The position numbers and the translations under genes are program-made. From assembly GCA_016292455.1 (NCBI GenBank), contig JAEDIL010000049.1, positions 1 through 13,590 on the forward strand: a stretch of 13,590 bases of DNA. The letters are read 5' to 3'. Shown here one piece after another: positions 1 through 6,133 of the stretch. A model generated the notes under the pieces. The model had not been told where the DNA came from. It made no database searches and worked only from the letters and a program-made list of their open reading frames with translations. The DNA comes from Clostridiaceae bacterium. Lineage in GTDB: Bacteria > Bacillota > Clostridia > Oscillospirales > Acutalibacteraceae. Each line of letters starts with the position of its first letter. Positions within the stretch are counted from its first letter, which is position 1.

Positions 1-247
1 CAGCAACAACGTTCGGTGAGTGAACGGGGAAAACTCTTTCAACACCAACGCCGTAGGAAACGCGGCGAACGGTGAAGGTTGAAGAAATTCCGCTGCCCTT
101 CTTGGCAATAACGGTTCCTTCAAACATCTGAATTCTCTCTCTTTCGCCTTCACGGATTTTTACGTGAACACGAACGGTTGAACCGATGTTGATTACGGGG
201 ACTTCAGCTTTGAGGCTTGAATCCGAGATAAGTTTGAGTGCGTCCAT
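1..247 (-). CDS. rplS: 50S ribosomal protein L19 (N-terminal part, runs off the left edge)
   Basis: The product is L19, a large-subunit protein at the 30S/50S interface. The reverse-strand translation begins MDALKLISDSSLKAEVPVIN and continues with the features expected of L19: the VxVHVKIREGERERIQ stretch, FEGTVIAKKGSG and the TFTVRRVSYGVGVERVFP segment. About 82 codons are present and the usual length is about 115, so the C-terminal third lies outside the window. The start is the ATG at 247-245, with a perfect AGGAGG (257-262) nine bases upstream. rplS normally sits in an rpsP-rimM-trmD-rplS operon. Here the gene upstream is a DUF2344 protein, and rplS has its own promoter and a leader of about 120 nt. 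Confidence 0.96.
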   Translation of the reverse strand, partial: MDALKLISDSSLKAEVPVINIGSTVRVHVKIREGERERIQMFEGTVIAKKGSGISSTFTVRRVSYGVGVERVFPVHSPNVVA

Positions 248-369
248 TGGTTTTTTCCTCCTAAATTCTGCCACGTTCGTGCCCCTCAGAGAGCAGAGGA
301 CCGCTTTAATATTACAGACTGAATTCAGCCGGCATCAAACCGCGCCGCAACGCGACACAATACAAATGC
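248..369 (-). promoter_or_regulatory. Structured 5' leader of rplS (candidate L19 autoregulatory leader)
   Basis: The predicted transcript has about 120 untranslated bases before the rplS ATG. Several inverted repeats can be seen by eye: a GGCAT (366-370) with ATGCC (331-335) closing stem around a CGCG/CGCG stem, a GGCTGAATTCAGTC hairpin, CCTC/GAGG, and CAC-GAAC-GTG just before the AGGAGG. L19 leaders are known in Firmicutes and act in autoregulation. I could not match this sequence to that consensus, so the family assignment is inference. No open reading frame here is supported. Confidence 0.4.
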
Positions 370-375
370 CTTGGT

Positions 376-404
376 ATTTTATCACATCATGCAAATTATT
401 GCAA
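376..404 (-). promoter_or_regulatory. Sigma-A-type promoter of rplS
   Basis: On the minus strand there is TTGCAA (404-399), a 17-base spacer and TAAAAT (381-376), with a TGA just before the -10 that fits an extended -10. Transcription should start near 369. This gives rplS expression independent of the radical SAM operon upstream. No convincing terminator separates the two, so read-through may add to it. Confidence 0.75.
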
Positions 405-418
405 GCGTTTCGCAATAA
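396..418. repeat. Inverted repeat overlapping the rplS -35 element
   Basis: A perfect 7-base inverted repeat, TTATTGC (396-402) and GCAATAA (412-418), flanks the 9 bases aagcgtttc and covers the -35 box of the rplS promoter. The centre, AAGCGTTT, fits the AAnCGnTT core typical of LacI/CcpA-type operators. The outer arms are offset by one base from a canonical cre site. It could be an operator or a weak terminator for the upstream operon, but no T-run follows it. Confidence 0.35.
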
Positions 419-423
419 ATTTC

Positions 424-1089
424 TCACAAAAAATTGTTCATTTCGCTGTCAAAAAGGCGTTTTCTCCTGATAATGTAATAATCATCGCCGTCAAGACCTT
501 CAAGAATCTTATCGGCAAGCAGCGCAGGATTGATATTTGTTGTGCTTCCCGCCGGAAGAACGATTGAAAGAGTGGGCACGCCGTCTTTTAAAATCAGCTC
601 ATACGCTTTGACGTGCGGCAGCAAATCAATGTCTTTATAAACCTTTTTGTGCCCCTTTTTTCCGAGCTTGCTGACAATGAGTTCCGGACCTGAAAGCATT
701 TCGTTTATTCTTGCTTCAAGAAATACTGCACCTTCCGAAACATAATAACTGATTTCAAACCTTGCAAAGGAAATGAACTTCGGGTCAAGCCCCGGTTCTG
801 AAACAGCCGTCACCGTAATTCCCTGCGGCATGGCTCCGGAAAGACGCTCTTTAACTTCTTCATCCGAAATTTCGCCCTCAATGCGAATATCCATTGCGTC
901 GTTTTCGCTTTCCATTCCGAGTGAAAGCGGAAGAACAAAGGTCATATACGGATGAGGGTTAAAGCCCTCTGTATACCAGAGCGGAATCTGCGAACGTCTT
1001 ATTGCCCTTGTCATTGTCCGCATGAGGTCAAGGTGCGAAATGAAGCGCACATCACCTTTTTTTTCAAACCATACCCGCACGCATCGCAT
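424..1089 (-). CDS. DUF2344 / TIGR03936-type radical SAM-associated protein
   Basis: This 221-residue protein is the usual partner of the radical SAM protein encoded just upstream. Its N-terminus carries the family signature: a VRVWFEKKGD start, then FISHLDLMR (about 16-25), a basic RAIRRS segment and TEGFNPHPYM (about 40-50), followed by PLSLGMES. The length is normal for the family. The biochemical role is unknown as far as I recall. In some bacteria the two proteins are fused, which implies they act together. The ATG at 1089 lies inside the end of the upstream gene (26-nt overlap) and has GGAGG at 1098-1102, eight bases away, so translation is probably coupled. The stop at 424-426 is followed by the rplS promoter. 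Confidence 0.9.
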   Translation of the reverse strand: MRCVRVWFEKKGDVRFISHLDLMRTMTRAIRRSQIPLWYTEGFNPHPYMTFVLPLSLGMESENDAMDIRIEGEISDEEVKERLSGAMPQGITVTAVSEPGLDPKFISFARFEISYYVSEGAVFLEARINEMLSGPELIVSKLGKKGHKKVYKDIDLLPHVKAYELILKDGVPTLSIVLPAGSTTNINPALLADKILEGLDGDDYYIIRRKRLFDSEMNNFL

Positions 1090-2920
1090 CGCATTTTCCT
1101 CCGTTCAGTTTATTCGCTCCGCAGCCGGAACACTTGATTCGGCAATGGGGCGTAGTCCGGCTTCCATGAGCCTTTTTATTCTCTGCCATCAGAAACTCCC
1201 TGCGCACGCCGTAATCAAGGTGATCCCAAGGAAGAATTTCGTCAAAGCTGCGCTTTCGTGAAGTATAAAACAGCGGGTCAATGCCGCATTCTTCAAACGC
1301 TTCAAGCCATGTGTCAAACTTAAAGCTGTCGTCCCAGCCGTCAAATTTGCAGCCGTGCTCCCAGGCATAAAGAATAACCTTTGAAAGTTTTCTGTCGCCG
1401 CGTGCAAAAACGCCTTCAAGAAAGCTGATGTCAACCTTATGATAGCTGACATTGACCTTCTTTGTTTTTACGCAGGAAAGAAGGTGTCCCTGCTTTTCAA
1501 GCAGTGTTTCTCTTGTGTCCTGCGGCTCCCACTGAAACGGCGTGAACGGCTTCGGAACAAAGGAAGCCACACTGATTGAAACCTGAACCCCCTTGCCTTT
1601 GGGTTTGTCCGGGTTTTTATAGAACTCGTCAACAACCTTCTGGGCAAGGTCGGCAATTCCGGCAACATCGTCAAGCGTCTCTGTCGGCAGACCGAGCATG
1701 AAATACAGCTTGACCGCCGTCCAGCCGCCCTCAAACGCAAGGCGCGAAGTGCGCAGAACTTCTTCTTCGGTCACGTTTTTGTTGATTGCATCGCGCAGCC
1801 GCTGTGTTCCGGCCTCAGGAGCAAAGGTGAGACCGCTGCGCCTGACCTTGTTGAGCTTTTCCATTAGCTCGTCCGAAAAATTGTCAACGCGCAGCGACGG
1901 GAGCGCAATGTTGATTTTTCCGGGTATTGTCCATGAAAGCAGCTTATCCAGCAACGGTTCAAGCTGAGTATAGTCGCTCGTGCTAAGCGAAGAAAGCGAA
2001 ATCTCATCGTAACCGGTAGCATCGCAAAGTCCCCTGCACTGACTGTCAATGGTATCAGGAGTCTTTTCACGTATAGGTCGGTAGATGAAGCCTGCCTGAC
2101 AAAAACGGCAGCCACGGATACAGCCGCGGAGAATTTCATGAACCACTCTGTCATGAACGACCTCAACATAGGGAACAACGAACTTTTCGGGATACCTGAC
2201 GTTATCAAGGTCGGAAACGACTACTTTTCTGACCTTTTCGGGCGCGCCGTTTCTTGGGGTAACGGCTCTGATCGTTTTGTCTTCGTTATAATCAACATCA
2301 TAAAGAGAGGGCACATAAAAGCCGTCAATTTCCGAAACGCGGCGCAAAAACTCCTCCTTGCTGCTGCCTTTCTTTTTACATTCGATCAGAAGGTCAAAGA
2401 ACGCTTCATACATTTCTTCACCCTCGCCGAGCGAAAAAACATCAAAAAACTCAGCCATCGGCTCGGGATTGCAGGCGCAGGGACCTCCGCCCACAACGAT
2501 AGGAGTGAGCGAGTGTCTTTCTGCCGCTCTGACGGGAAGTCCGGCAAGGTCAAGCATATTGAGCACATTCGAGTAGGAAAGCTCATACATGAGAGTAAAA
2601 CCGATAAGGTCAAAATCTTTGATTGCATCGCCGCTTTCGAGGGCGTAAAGAGGAACATTGTGCTCCCTCATCTGCGCTTCCATATCATGCCACGGAGCAA
2701 AAACACGCTCGCACCAGACATCTTCGCGGTCATTTGCAATTGAATAAAGAATTTTCATTCCCAGGTGCGACATTCCGATTTCATAGGTGTCCGGGAAGCA
2801 GAAAGCATAGCGAAGATCAACTGTTTCCTTGTCCTTAATAATGCTGTTAAGCTCTCCGCCGATATAACGGCCGGGCTTCTGAACGTGGGCAAGGAGTTTT
2901 TCAACTTCTTTTTTTACCAT
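1064..2920 (-). CDS. TIGR03960-family radical SAM protein with N-terminal B12-binding-like domain
   Basis: This is a 618-residue cytoplasmic radical SAM enzyme of unknown reaction. The N-terminal part (about 35-185) resembles a cobalamin-binding fold and includes FPDTYEIGMSHLGMKILYS and the VVGGGPCACNPEP segment. The radical SAM core follows, with the 4Fe-4S motif C267-x3-C271-x2-C274 in RGCIRGCRFCQAGF, then a GYDEISLSSLSTSDY strand and a TFAPEAGTQRLRD segment. The C-terminal tail holds four cysteines (593, 597, 600, 610), a possible second metal site. The ATG at 2920 is two bases after the stop of the protease gene, with GGAGA overlapping that gene's last codons. Downstream it overlaps the DUF2344 gene. 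In many Clostridia this pair follows spoIVFA-spoIVFB, as here, but rng and rplU, which often come next, are absent. Confidence 0.93.
   Translation of the reverse strand: MVKKEVEKLLAHVQKPGRYIGGELNSIIKDKETVDLRYAFCFPDTYEIGMSHLGMKILYSIANDREDVWCERVFAPWHDMEAQMREHNVPLYALESGDAIKDFDLIGFTLMYELSYSNVLNMLDLAGLPVRAAERHSLTPIVVGGGPCACNPEPMAEFFDVFSLGEGEEMYEAFFDLLIECKKKGSSKEEFLRRVSEIDGFYVPSLYDVDYNEDKTIRAVTPRNGAPEKVRKVVVSDLDNVRYPEKFVVPYVEVVHDRVVHEILRGCIRGCRFCQAGFIYRPIREKTPDTIDSQCRGLCDATGYDEISLSSLSTSDYTQLEPLLDKLLSWTIPGKINIALPSLRVDNFSDELMEKLNKVRRSGLTFAPEAGTQRLRDAINKNVTEEEVLRTSRLAFEGGWTAVKLYFMLGLPTETLDDVAGIADLAQKVVDEFYKNPDKPKGKGVQVSISVASFVPKPFTPFQWEPQDTRETLLEKQGHLLSCVKTKKVNVSYHKVDISFLEGVFARGDRKLSKVILYAWEHGCKFDGWDDSFKFDTWLEAFEECGIDPLFYTSRKRSFDEILPWDHLDYGVRREFLMAENKKAHGSRTTPHCRIKCSGCGANKLNGGKCDAMRAGMV
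1098..1102 (-). promoter_or_regulatory. Ribosome binding site deciding the DUF2344 start
   Basis: GGAGG is followed by a tandem ATGCG repeat that puts ATGs at 1094, 1089 and 1084, one in each frame. The spacing is 3, 8 and 13 bases respectively. Only the middle ATG has ideal spacing and opens the DUF2344 frame. The ATG at 1084 is in frame with the end of the radical SAM gene. Confidence 0.7.
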
Positions 2921-2922
2921 TA

Positions 2923-3534
2923 CTATTCTCCGTTTCTTATTGAACTAAGTTTCAGATAAATAAGATATATACATACGGCAAGCAAGCTGACATTGAAGCC
3001 GATGAAAACAAAATACAAAGCGCTGAAAGTACAGAACAAAACAAGCGTTGCACCTGACAGCACCGAAAGAATTCTTACGGTTTTTTCCACGTCGTTCTTT
3101 TTCATCAGCAGGCAGAACAGAACGTTCCACATATCAAGCTTATCTGCCGGCATCAGATTCAGAAGAGCAAGAAAAATATTGACGAAAAACAGCACCGCCG
3201 CTTCATAGCTTTTGAAAAAGAAAAACAGCGCTGCGGCAATGGCGCAGAGAAAAAAATTGACCAGAACGCCTCCGAGAGCAATGAGCGCCTCTTTCCCGTA
3301 GGACAAAAGGTTCTCTCCTTCGCGGTCAATACGGACGCCGAAGGCCGAGAGCGTTACTGCGCTGACTTTCTGAGAAAAAAGGAACATGAAGAGAAGATGT
3401 CCGCCCTCATGCAGAGCCGAAGAAAAAAAGCAGATCAGCGCCGTTTTTCCGTCCGAGAGCAGCAGCATCAGCGAAAAGCAGACAAAAAACGAAAAGCAAA
3501 GTTTTATATCGGTACCTTTCAGGCGTATTGTCAT
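2923..3534 (-). CDS. spoIVFB: SpoIVFB-like M50 site-2 intramembrane metalloprotease
   Basis: The product is a 203-residue polytopic membrane protein with the M50 zinc motif HEGGH (42-46, catalytic E43) inside an early membrane segment. A second motif, N126-L-M-P129...L-D134, matches the NxxPxxxLD metal-ligand element. It has about five or six hydrophobic segments. In Bacillus, SpoIVFB cleaves pro-sigma-K in the outer forespore membrane. Length, topology and position after an M23/SpoIVFA-like gene fit that role. The usual LDG is LDM here, a small deviation. The start codon overlaps the upstream stop as ATGA (3531-3534), so the two proteins are probably made together. A generic site-2 protease without a sporulation role cannot be excluded. 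Confidence 0.82.
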   Translation of the reverse strand: MTIRLKGTDIKLCFSFFVCFSLMLLLSDGKTALICFFSSALHEGGHLLFMFLFSQKVSAVTLSAFGVRIDREGENLLSYGKEALIALGGVLVNFFLCAIAAALFFFFKSYEAAVLFFVNIFLALLNLMPADKLDMWNVLFCLLMKKNDVEKTVRILSVLSGATLVLFCTFSALYFVFIGFNVSLLAVCIYLIYLKLSSIRNGE

Positions 3535-4475
3535 TTCCGGTTAAGAAGCGGCAGCGGATCAAGCCGCTTTCCGTTTTTGTGGAATTCAAAGTGAAGGTGC
3601 GGTCCGGTTGACCAGCCGGTACTTCCGACAAGGGCAATTGTTTCTCCCTGGCGGATTGACGCGCCCTGCTCGGCAAGAACGGCGCTGCAATGGCAATACA
3701 GCGTTTCGGCACCGTCTTCATGAGTGAGATAGATGTATTTTCCGCTTCTTGAATCCTCGCCTACCTTGCGGACAACACCGGAACAGGCAGCTTTGATTTT
3801 TGTACCCTGCGCGGCGGCTATGTCAAGACCCGTATGAAGCGAGTCCTGACCGGTAATCGGGTTTGTTCTCATTCCGAAATATGATGTGTATATGCCGTTA
3901 ACCGGCATTATTATCTGCTCAGAAGTTTCTTCAACAGAAGATGTCTGAGTCTTTCCGGAATTCAGCCCGACGGGAGTTTCGGCTTTGAGCGAAAGCCCGA
4001 GATTGGTTTTTGCGACAGCGGAGCTTTCCCCGGCTTTCTCCTCTTTTTCCTCTTTCTGCGGCGCAGAAGAGGTTTCGCCGGCTTCGCTCGTTTCAATCGG
4101 TTCGGTTTCCTTTTCCGTTTCGCTGACGGCAGTCTCAGTCTGTTCCGTCAGGCTCTCTTCGGTTTCAGAGGTTTCTTCCTTTTCTCCGTAAAAAGCTTTA
4201 AAAACAGAAAGATTCGGCGGTGAAGAAAAATAATTCTTCACGCTTTTCCATGTTTTCTCGACATCGTTTTTATCATAGGAAACGCTCATTAAAAGGGAAA
4301 AGTCGTCCCTCAGATTCTGAGCCGCCTGCCCGGAACTCTTTGAAACAATCAGCACAAAAAGAACGATTATTACAGCAAAAACAGCCTGACACAGTCCGAC
4401 GGCAAAAAGTCCGTCGTCCTTTTTCTTTTCTTTGGAAAGCCTGCTTCGTCTTTCGGCTCTGCCGCTTTCTCCCAT
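3531..4475 (-). CDS. spoIVFA: Membrane-anchored M23 (LytM) protein, SpoIVFA-like
   Basis: From the ATG at 4475 the protein has 314 residues. It has a basic N-terminus (6-20), one membrane helix (about 24-45), a region up to 97, a Glu/Ser/Thr-rich low-complexity linker (about 98-185) and a C-terminal LytM domain (about 190-312). The M23 ligands are visible: H214 and D218 in HTGLD, H262, and H293/H295 in HLHFEF. The domain therefore looks catalytically competent. In Bacillus, SpoIVFA tethers and restrains SpoIVFB; here the ATGA overlap with the protease gene supports the same pairing. The frame stays open to a TTG at 4499 with no ribosome binding site, while the ATG at 4475 has GGTGG (4481-4485) five bases away. 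A cell-wall endopeptidase is the alternative. Confidence 0.78.
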   Translation of the reverse strand: MGESGRAERRSRLSKEKKKDDGLFAVGLCQAVFAVIIVLFVLIVSKSSGQAAQNLRDDFSLLMSVSYDKNDVEKTWKSVKNYFSSPPNLSVFKAFYGEKEETSETEESLTEQTETAVSETEKETEPIETSEAGETSSAPQKEEKEEKAGESSAVAKTNLGLSLKAETPVGLNSGKTQTSSVEETSEQIIMPVNGIYTSYFGMRTNPITGQDSLHTGLDIAAAQGTKIKAACSGVVRKVGEDSRSGKYIYLTHEDGAETLYCHCSAVLAEQGASIRQGETIALVGSTGWSTGPHLHFEFHKNGKRLDPLPLLNRK

Positions 4476-4548
4476 AGCTTCCACCAACCCTTCGGACAAA
4501 GTCTGTTGGTAATAGTTATGAAAGCCAACGGCAAAAAATGCCCGATTA
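4476..4548 (-). promoter_or_regulatory. ktrB-spoIVFA gap with mutually exclusive stems over the ribosome binding site
   Basis: There is no terminator or promoter here, so ktrB and the M23 gene are probably co-transcribed. In the minus-strand RNA three short segments occur in order: GTTGG (4529-4525), ACCAAC (4510-4505) and GTTGGT (4488-4483). The middle one can pair with either flank. Pairing with the third covers the GGTGG ribosome binding site of the M23 gene. The stems are only 5-6 bp, so this may be chance. Confidence 0.3.
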
Positions 4549-5910
4549 TCAGCCCACCATTATTCTGCCTTCCGGAATAATTACGGCTTCATCCTCGCCT
4601 TTTTTTGAGTTGAGCGCAATGACAAAGCACATAGGTCCGATTCTGCCGACATACATTGAAAAAATCAATGCCCAGAGTCCGGCATTTCCGACCTGAGCGG
4701 TAATTCCCGAGGTCAGACCGCAGGTTGAAAAGCCTGAAACAGCTTCAAAAAAGAGATCCGTTCCGTTGGCCGACGGAGTGTCCCACGAAAGAACACAGGT
4801 GACTGCAAAAACAATCAGGAGCGAAAGCACCGCAATTGCAAGCGACTTTGCAACAACAGCCTGATTCACGCGCTTTTTCAGAACAACGGTCTCCTTTCTG
4901 CTTTTGAGAACAGATACAACTGTCATCACAAGAACAGCAAAGGTTGTAATTTTGATTCCGCCGCCGGTTGAGCCGCTGCCTGCACCTATGAACATGAGAA
5001 ACATCATAACCATTTTCGTCACATCATGGAGCGAAGCGATGTCAAGCGAAGCAAAGCCTGCCGTTCTCGTTGTTACGGACTGGAACAGGGAGGCGGTTAT
5101 TTTTTCGCCGAAAGAGAGCGGACCGAGCGTAGCCGGATTGTTGTATTCAAAAACAAAGACGCAGGCAAAACCCAGAATAATAAGAATCGCCGCGGTGATG
5201 AGAACGGTTTTGGTGTGGAGACTGATTCTGCGACTCTTGCGGAAATTGAAAATATCATAAAAGACGAAAAATCCGATTCCGCCGAGAATGATCATAGCCA
5301 TCACAACACCCATCACAAACGGGTCGGAGTTATAATTGCAGAATGAACCAAACTCCTTTTCAACGCCGAAAAGATCAAATCCCGCGTTGCAGTACGCCGA
5401 AACAGCCGTAAAAAGCGAAACCCAGATTCCCTTTGCACCCATACGCGGAACAAAGCGCAGACAAAGCAGAACCGTTCCGGAAAGCTGACAGATTACAGCG
5501 CAGCCGATTATCGTTTTCACAAGCGGCTTGACCTGGGAAAGCACGTCAAGGTTGGTATATTCCTGTGCAAGGCGGACACTTCGGAGAGCCGAACGTTTTT
5601 TGAAAGAAAAAATAAAAAACGAAGCAAAAGTAACCATACTGATTCCGCCGATTTCAATCAGAACAAGCAAAACAGCCTGTCCGTAGCGCGAAAGAGTAAC
5701 CGCCGGGTCAATAAGAGTCAATCCGGTTACACAAACACTTGAAACAGCGGTAAAAATTGCCTTGACAGGCGGCAACCCCCTGCCGTCGCGCGTCATGCAC
5801 GGAAGCATCAGCAGAACCGTACCAACCGCAATCGCCGCAAGAACGCTCAGAGCAATCGCCTGCGCCGGGTGAACATGCCGCTTCTTTTTCTTTTGTTTTT
5901 CCTCAGTCAA
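4549..5910 (-). CDS. ktrB: KtrB-type potassium uptake channel subunit
   Basis: The product is an integral membrane K+ (Na+-coupled) translocating subunit of the TrkH/KtrB superfamily, about 453 residues. The four pore loops are intact, with selectivity-filter glycines in SVCVTGL (G63), AYCNAGF (G177), TTRTAGF (G285) and FSTCGL (G398). The conserved GAGSGSTGGGIK segment is present. The open frame extends to 6078, but that extension contains the ktrB promoter (5993-6020). The real start is therefore downstream: TTG at 5910, preceded by GAGG at nine bases, giving MTEEKQKKKKRHVHPAQ. A GTG at 5925 is the alternative. No ktrA (RCK regulatory subunit) gene is adjacent; the next gene is spoIVFA-like. 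KtrA may be encoded elsewhere. Confidence 0.9.
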   Translation of the reverse strand: MTEEKQKKKKRHVHPAQAIALSVLAAIAVGTVLLMLPCMTRDGRGLPPVKAIFTAVSSVCVTGLTLIDPAVTLSRYGQAVLLVLIEIGGISMVTFASFFIFSFKKRSALRSVRLAQEYTNLDVLSQVKPLVKTIIGCAVICQLSGTVLLCLRFVPRMGAKGIWVSLFTAVSAYCNAGFDLFGVEKEFGSFCNYNSDPFVMGVVMAMIILGGIGFFVFYDIFNFRKSRRISLHTKTVLITAAILIILGFACVFVFEYNNPATLGPLSFGEKITASLFQSVTTRTAGFASLDIASLHDVTKMVMMFLMFIGAGSGSTGGGIKITTFAVLVMTVVSVLKSRKETVVLKKRVNQAVVAKSLAIAVLSLLIVFAVTCVLSWDTPSANGTDLFFEAVSGFSTCGLTSGITAQVGNAGLWALIFSMYVGRIGPMCFVIALNSKKGEDEAVIIPEGRIMVG

Positions 5911-5963
5911 ATCCGCTCGCCTCACTTTCCGGTATTCATCATAAAAACAAGTGGGAAGAAACA

Positions 5964-5982
5964 CCGCCTGCTTATCCGGCGG
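5964..5982 (-). promoter_or_regulatory. Small hairpin in the ktrB 5' leader
   Basis: CCGCC and GGCGG (5964-5968 and 5978-5982) form a 5-bp stem in the roughly 75-nt untranslated leader of ktrB. The leader is too short to hold a ydaO-type c-di-AMP riboswitch, which often controls potassium transporters. I see no other known riboswitch in it. Confidence 0.3.
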
Positions 5983-5992
5983 ATACTGAAAC

Positions 5993-6020
5993 ATTATACC
6001 ACACTTAGCGTATAAGTCAA
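5993..6020 (-). promoter_or_regulatory. Promoter of ktrB and the spoIVF-like operon
   Basis: The minus strand has TTGACT (6020-6015), a 16-base spacer and a perfect TATAAT (5998-5993), preceded by TGG, which fits an extended -10. It reads toward ktrB and lies inside the over-extended ktrB frame, which is why that extension is rejected. No terminator is visible before position 424, so it may drive all five genes to the DUF2344 protein. Confidence 0.82.
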
Positions 6021-6040
6021 AGATTTTTTCAGCTTGCGTG

Positions 6041-6070
6041 TTGACTAAAACAGGCAAATAATGATATAAT
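6041..6070 (+). promoter_or_regulatory. Promoter of the DUF5058-M20-GNAT operon
   Basis: TTGACT (6041-6046), an 18-base spacer and TATAAT (6065-6070) with an upstream TGA form a near-consensus vegetative promoter. Its -35 box is only 20 bases from that of the divergent ktrB promoter. The leader to the ATG at 6134 is about 57 nt, with a GCG-TCTGA-CGC mini-stem. Confidence 0.82.
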
Positions 6071-6133
6071 TTCCGCATTCAGGGGCGTCTGACGCAAAAA
6101 AGGTCAAACGTCCGGATTGAAAGGAGAAGCAAG

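Noticed and set aside
186..470. 94-codon open frame on the plus strand
   Set aside because: It crosses the start of rplS, its leader and promoter on the opposite strand and has no ribosome binding site.
2138..2743. 201-codon open frame on the plus strand
   Set aside because: It lies fully antisense to the conserved radical SAM gene, has no ribosome binding site and shows no recognisable domain; it reflects codon bias on the other strand.
4904..5346. Two overlapping plus-strand frames inside ktrB
   Set aside because: They are antisense to conserved KtrB pore regions and lack ribosome binding sites.
5915..5955. Six-codon upstream frame (MMNTGK) in the ktrB leader
   Set aside because: It has no ribosome binding site, and its overlap with the GAGG is probably chance.
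5911..5992. Possible c-di-AMP (ydaO-type) riboswitch before ktrB
   Set aside because: The leader is only about 75 nt and shows just one 5-bp stem, too small for that riboswitch.
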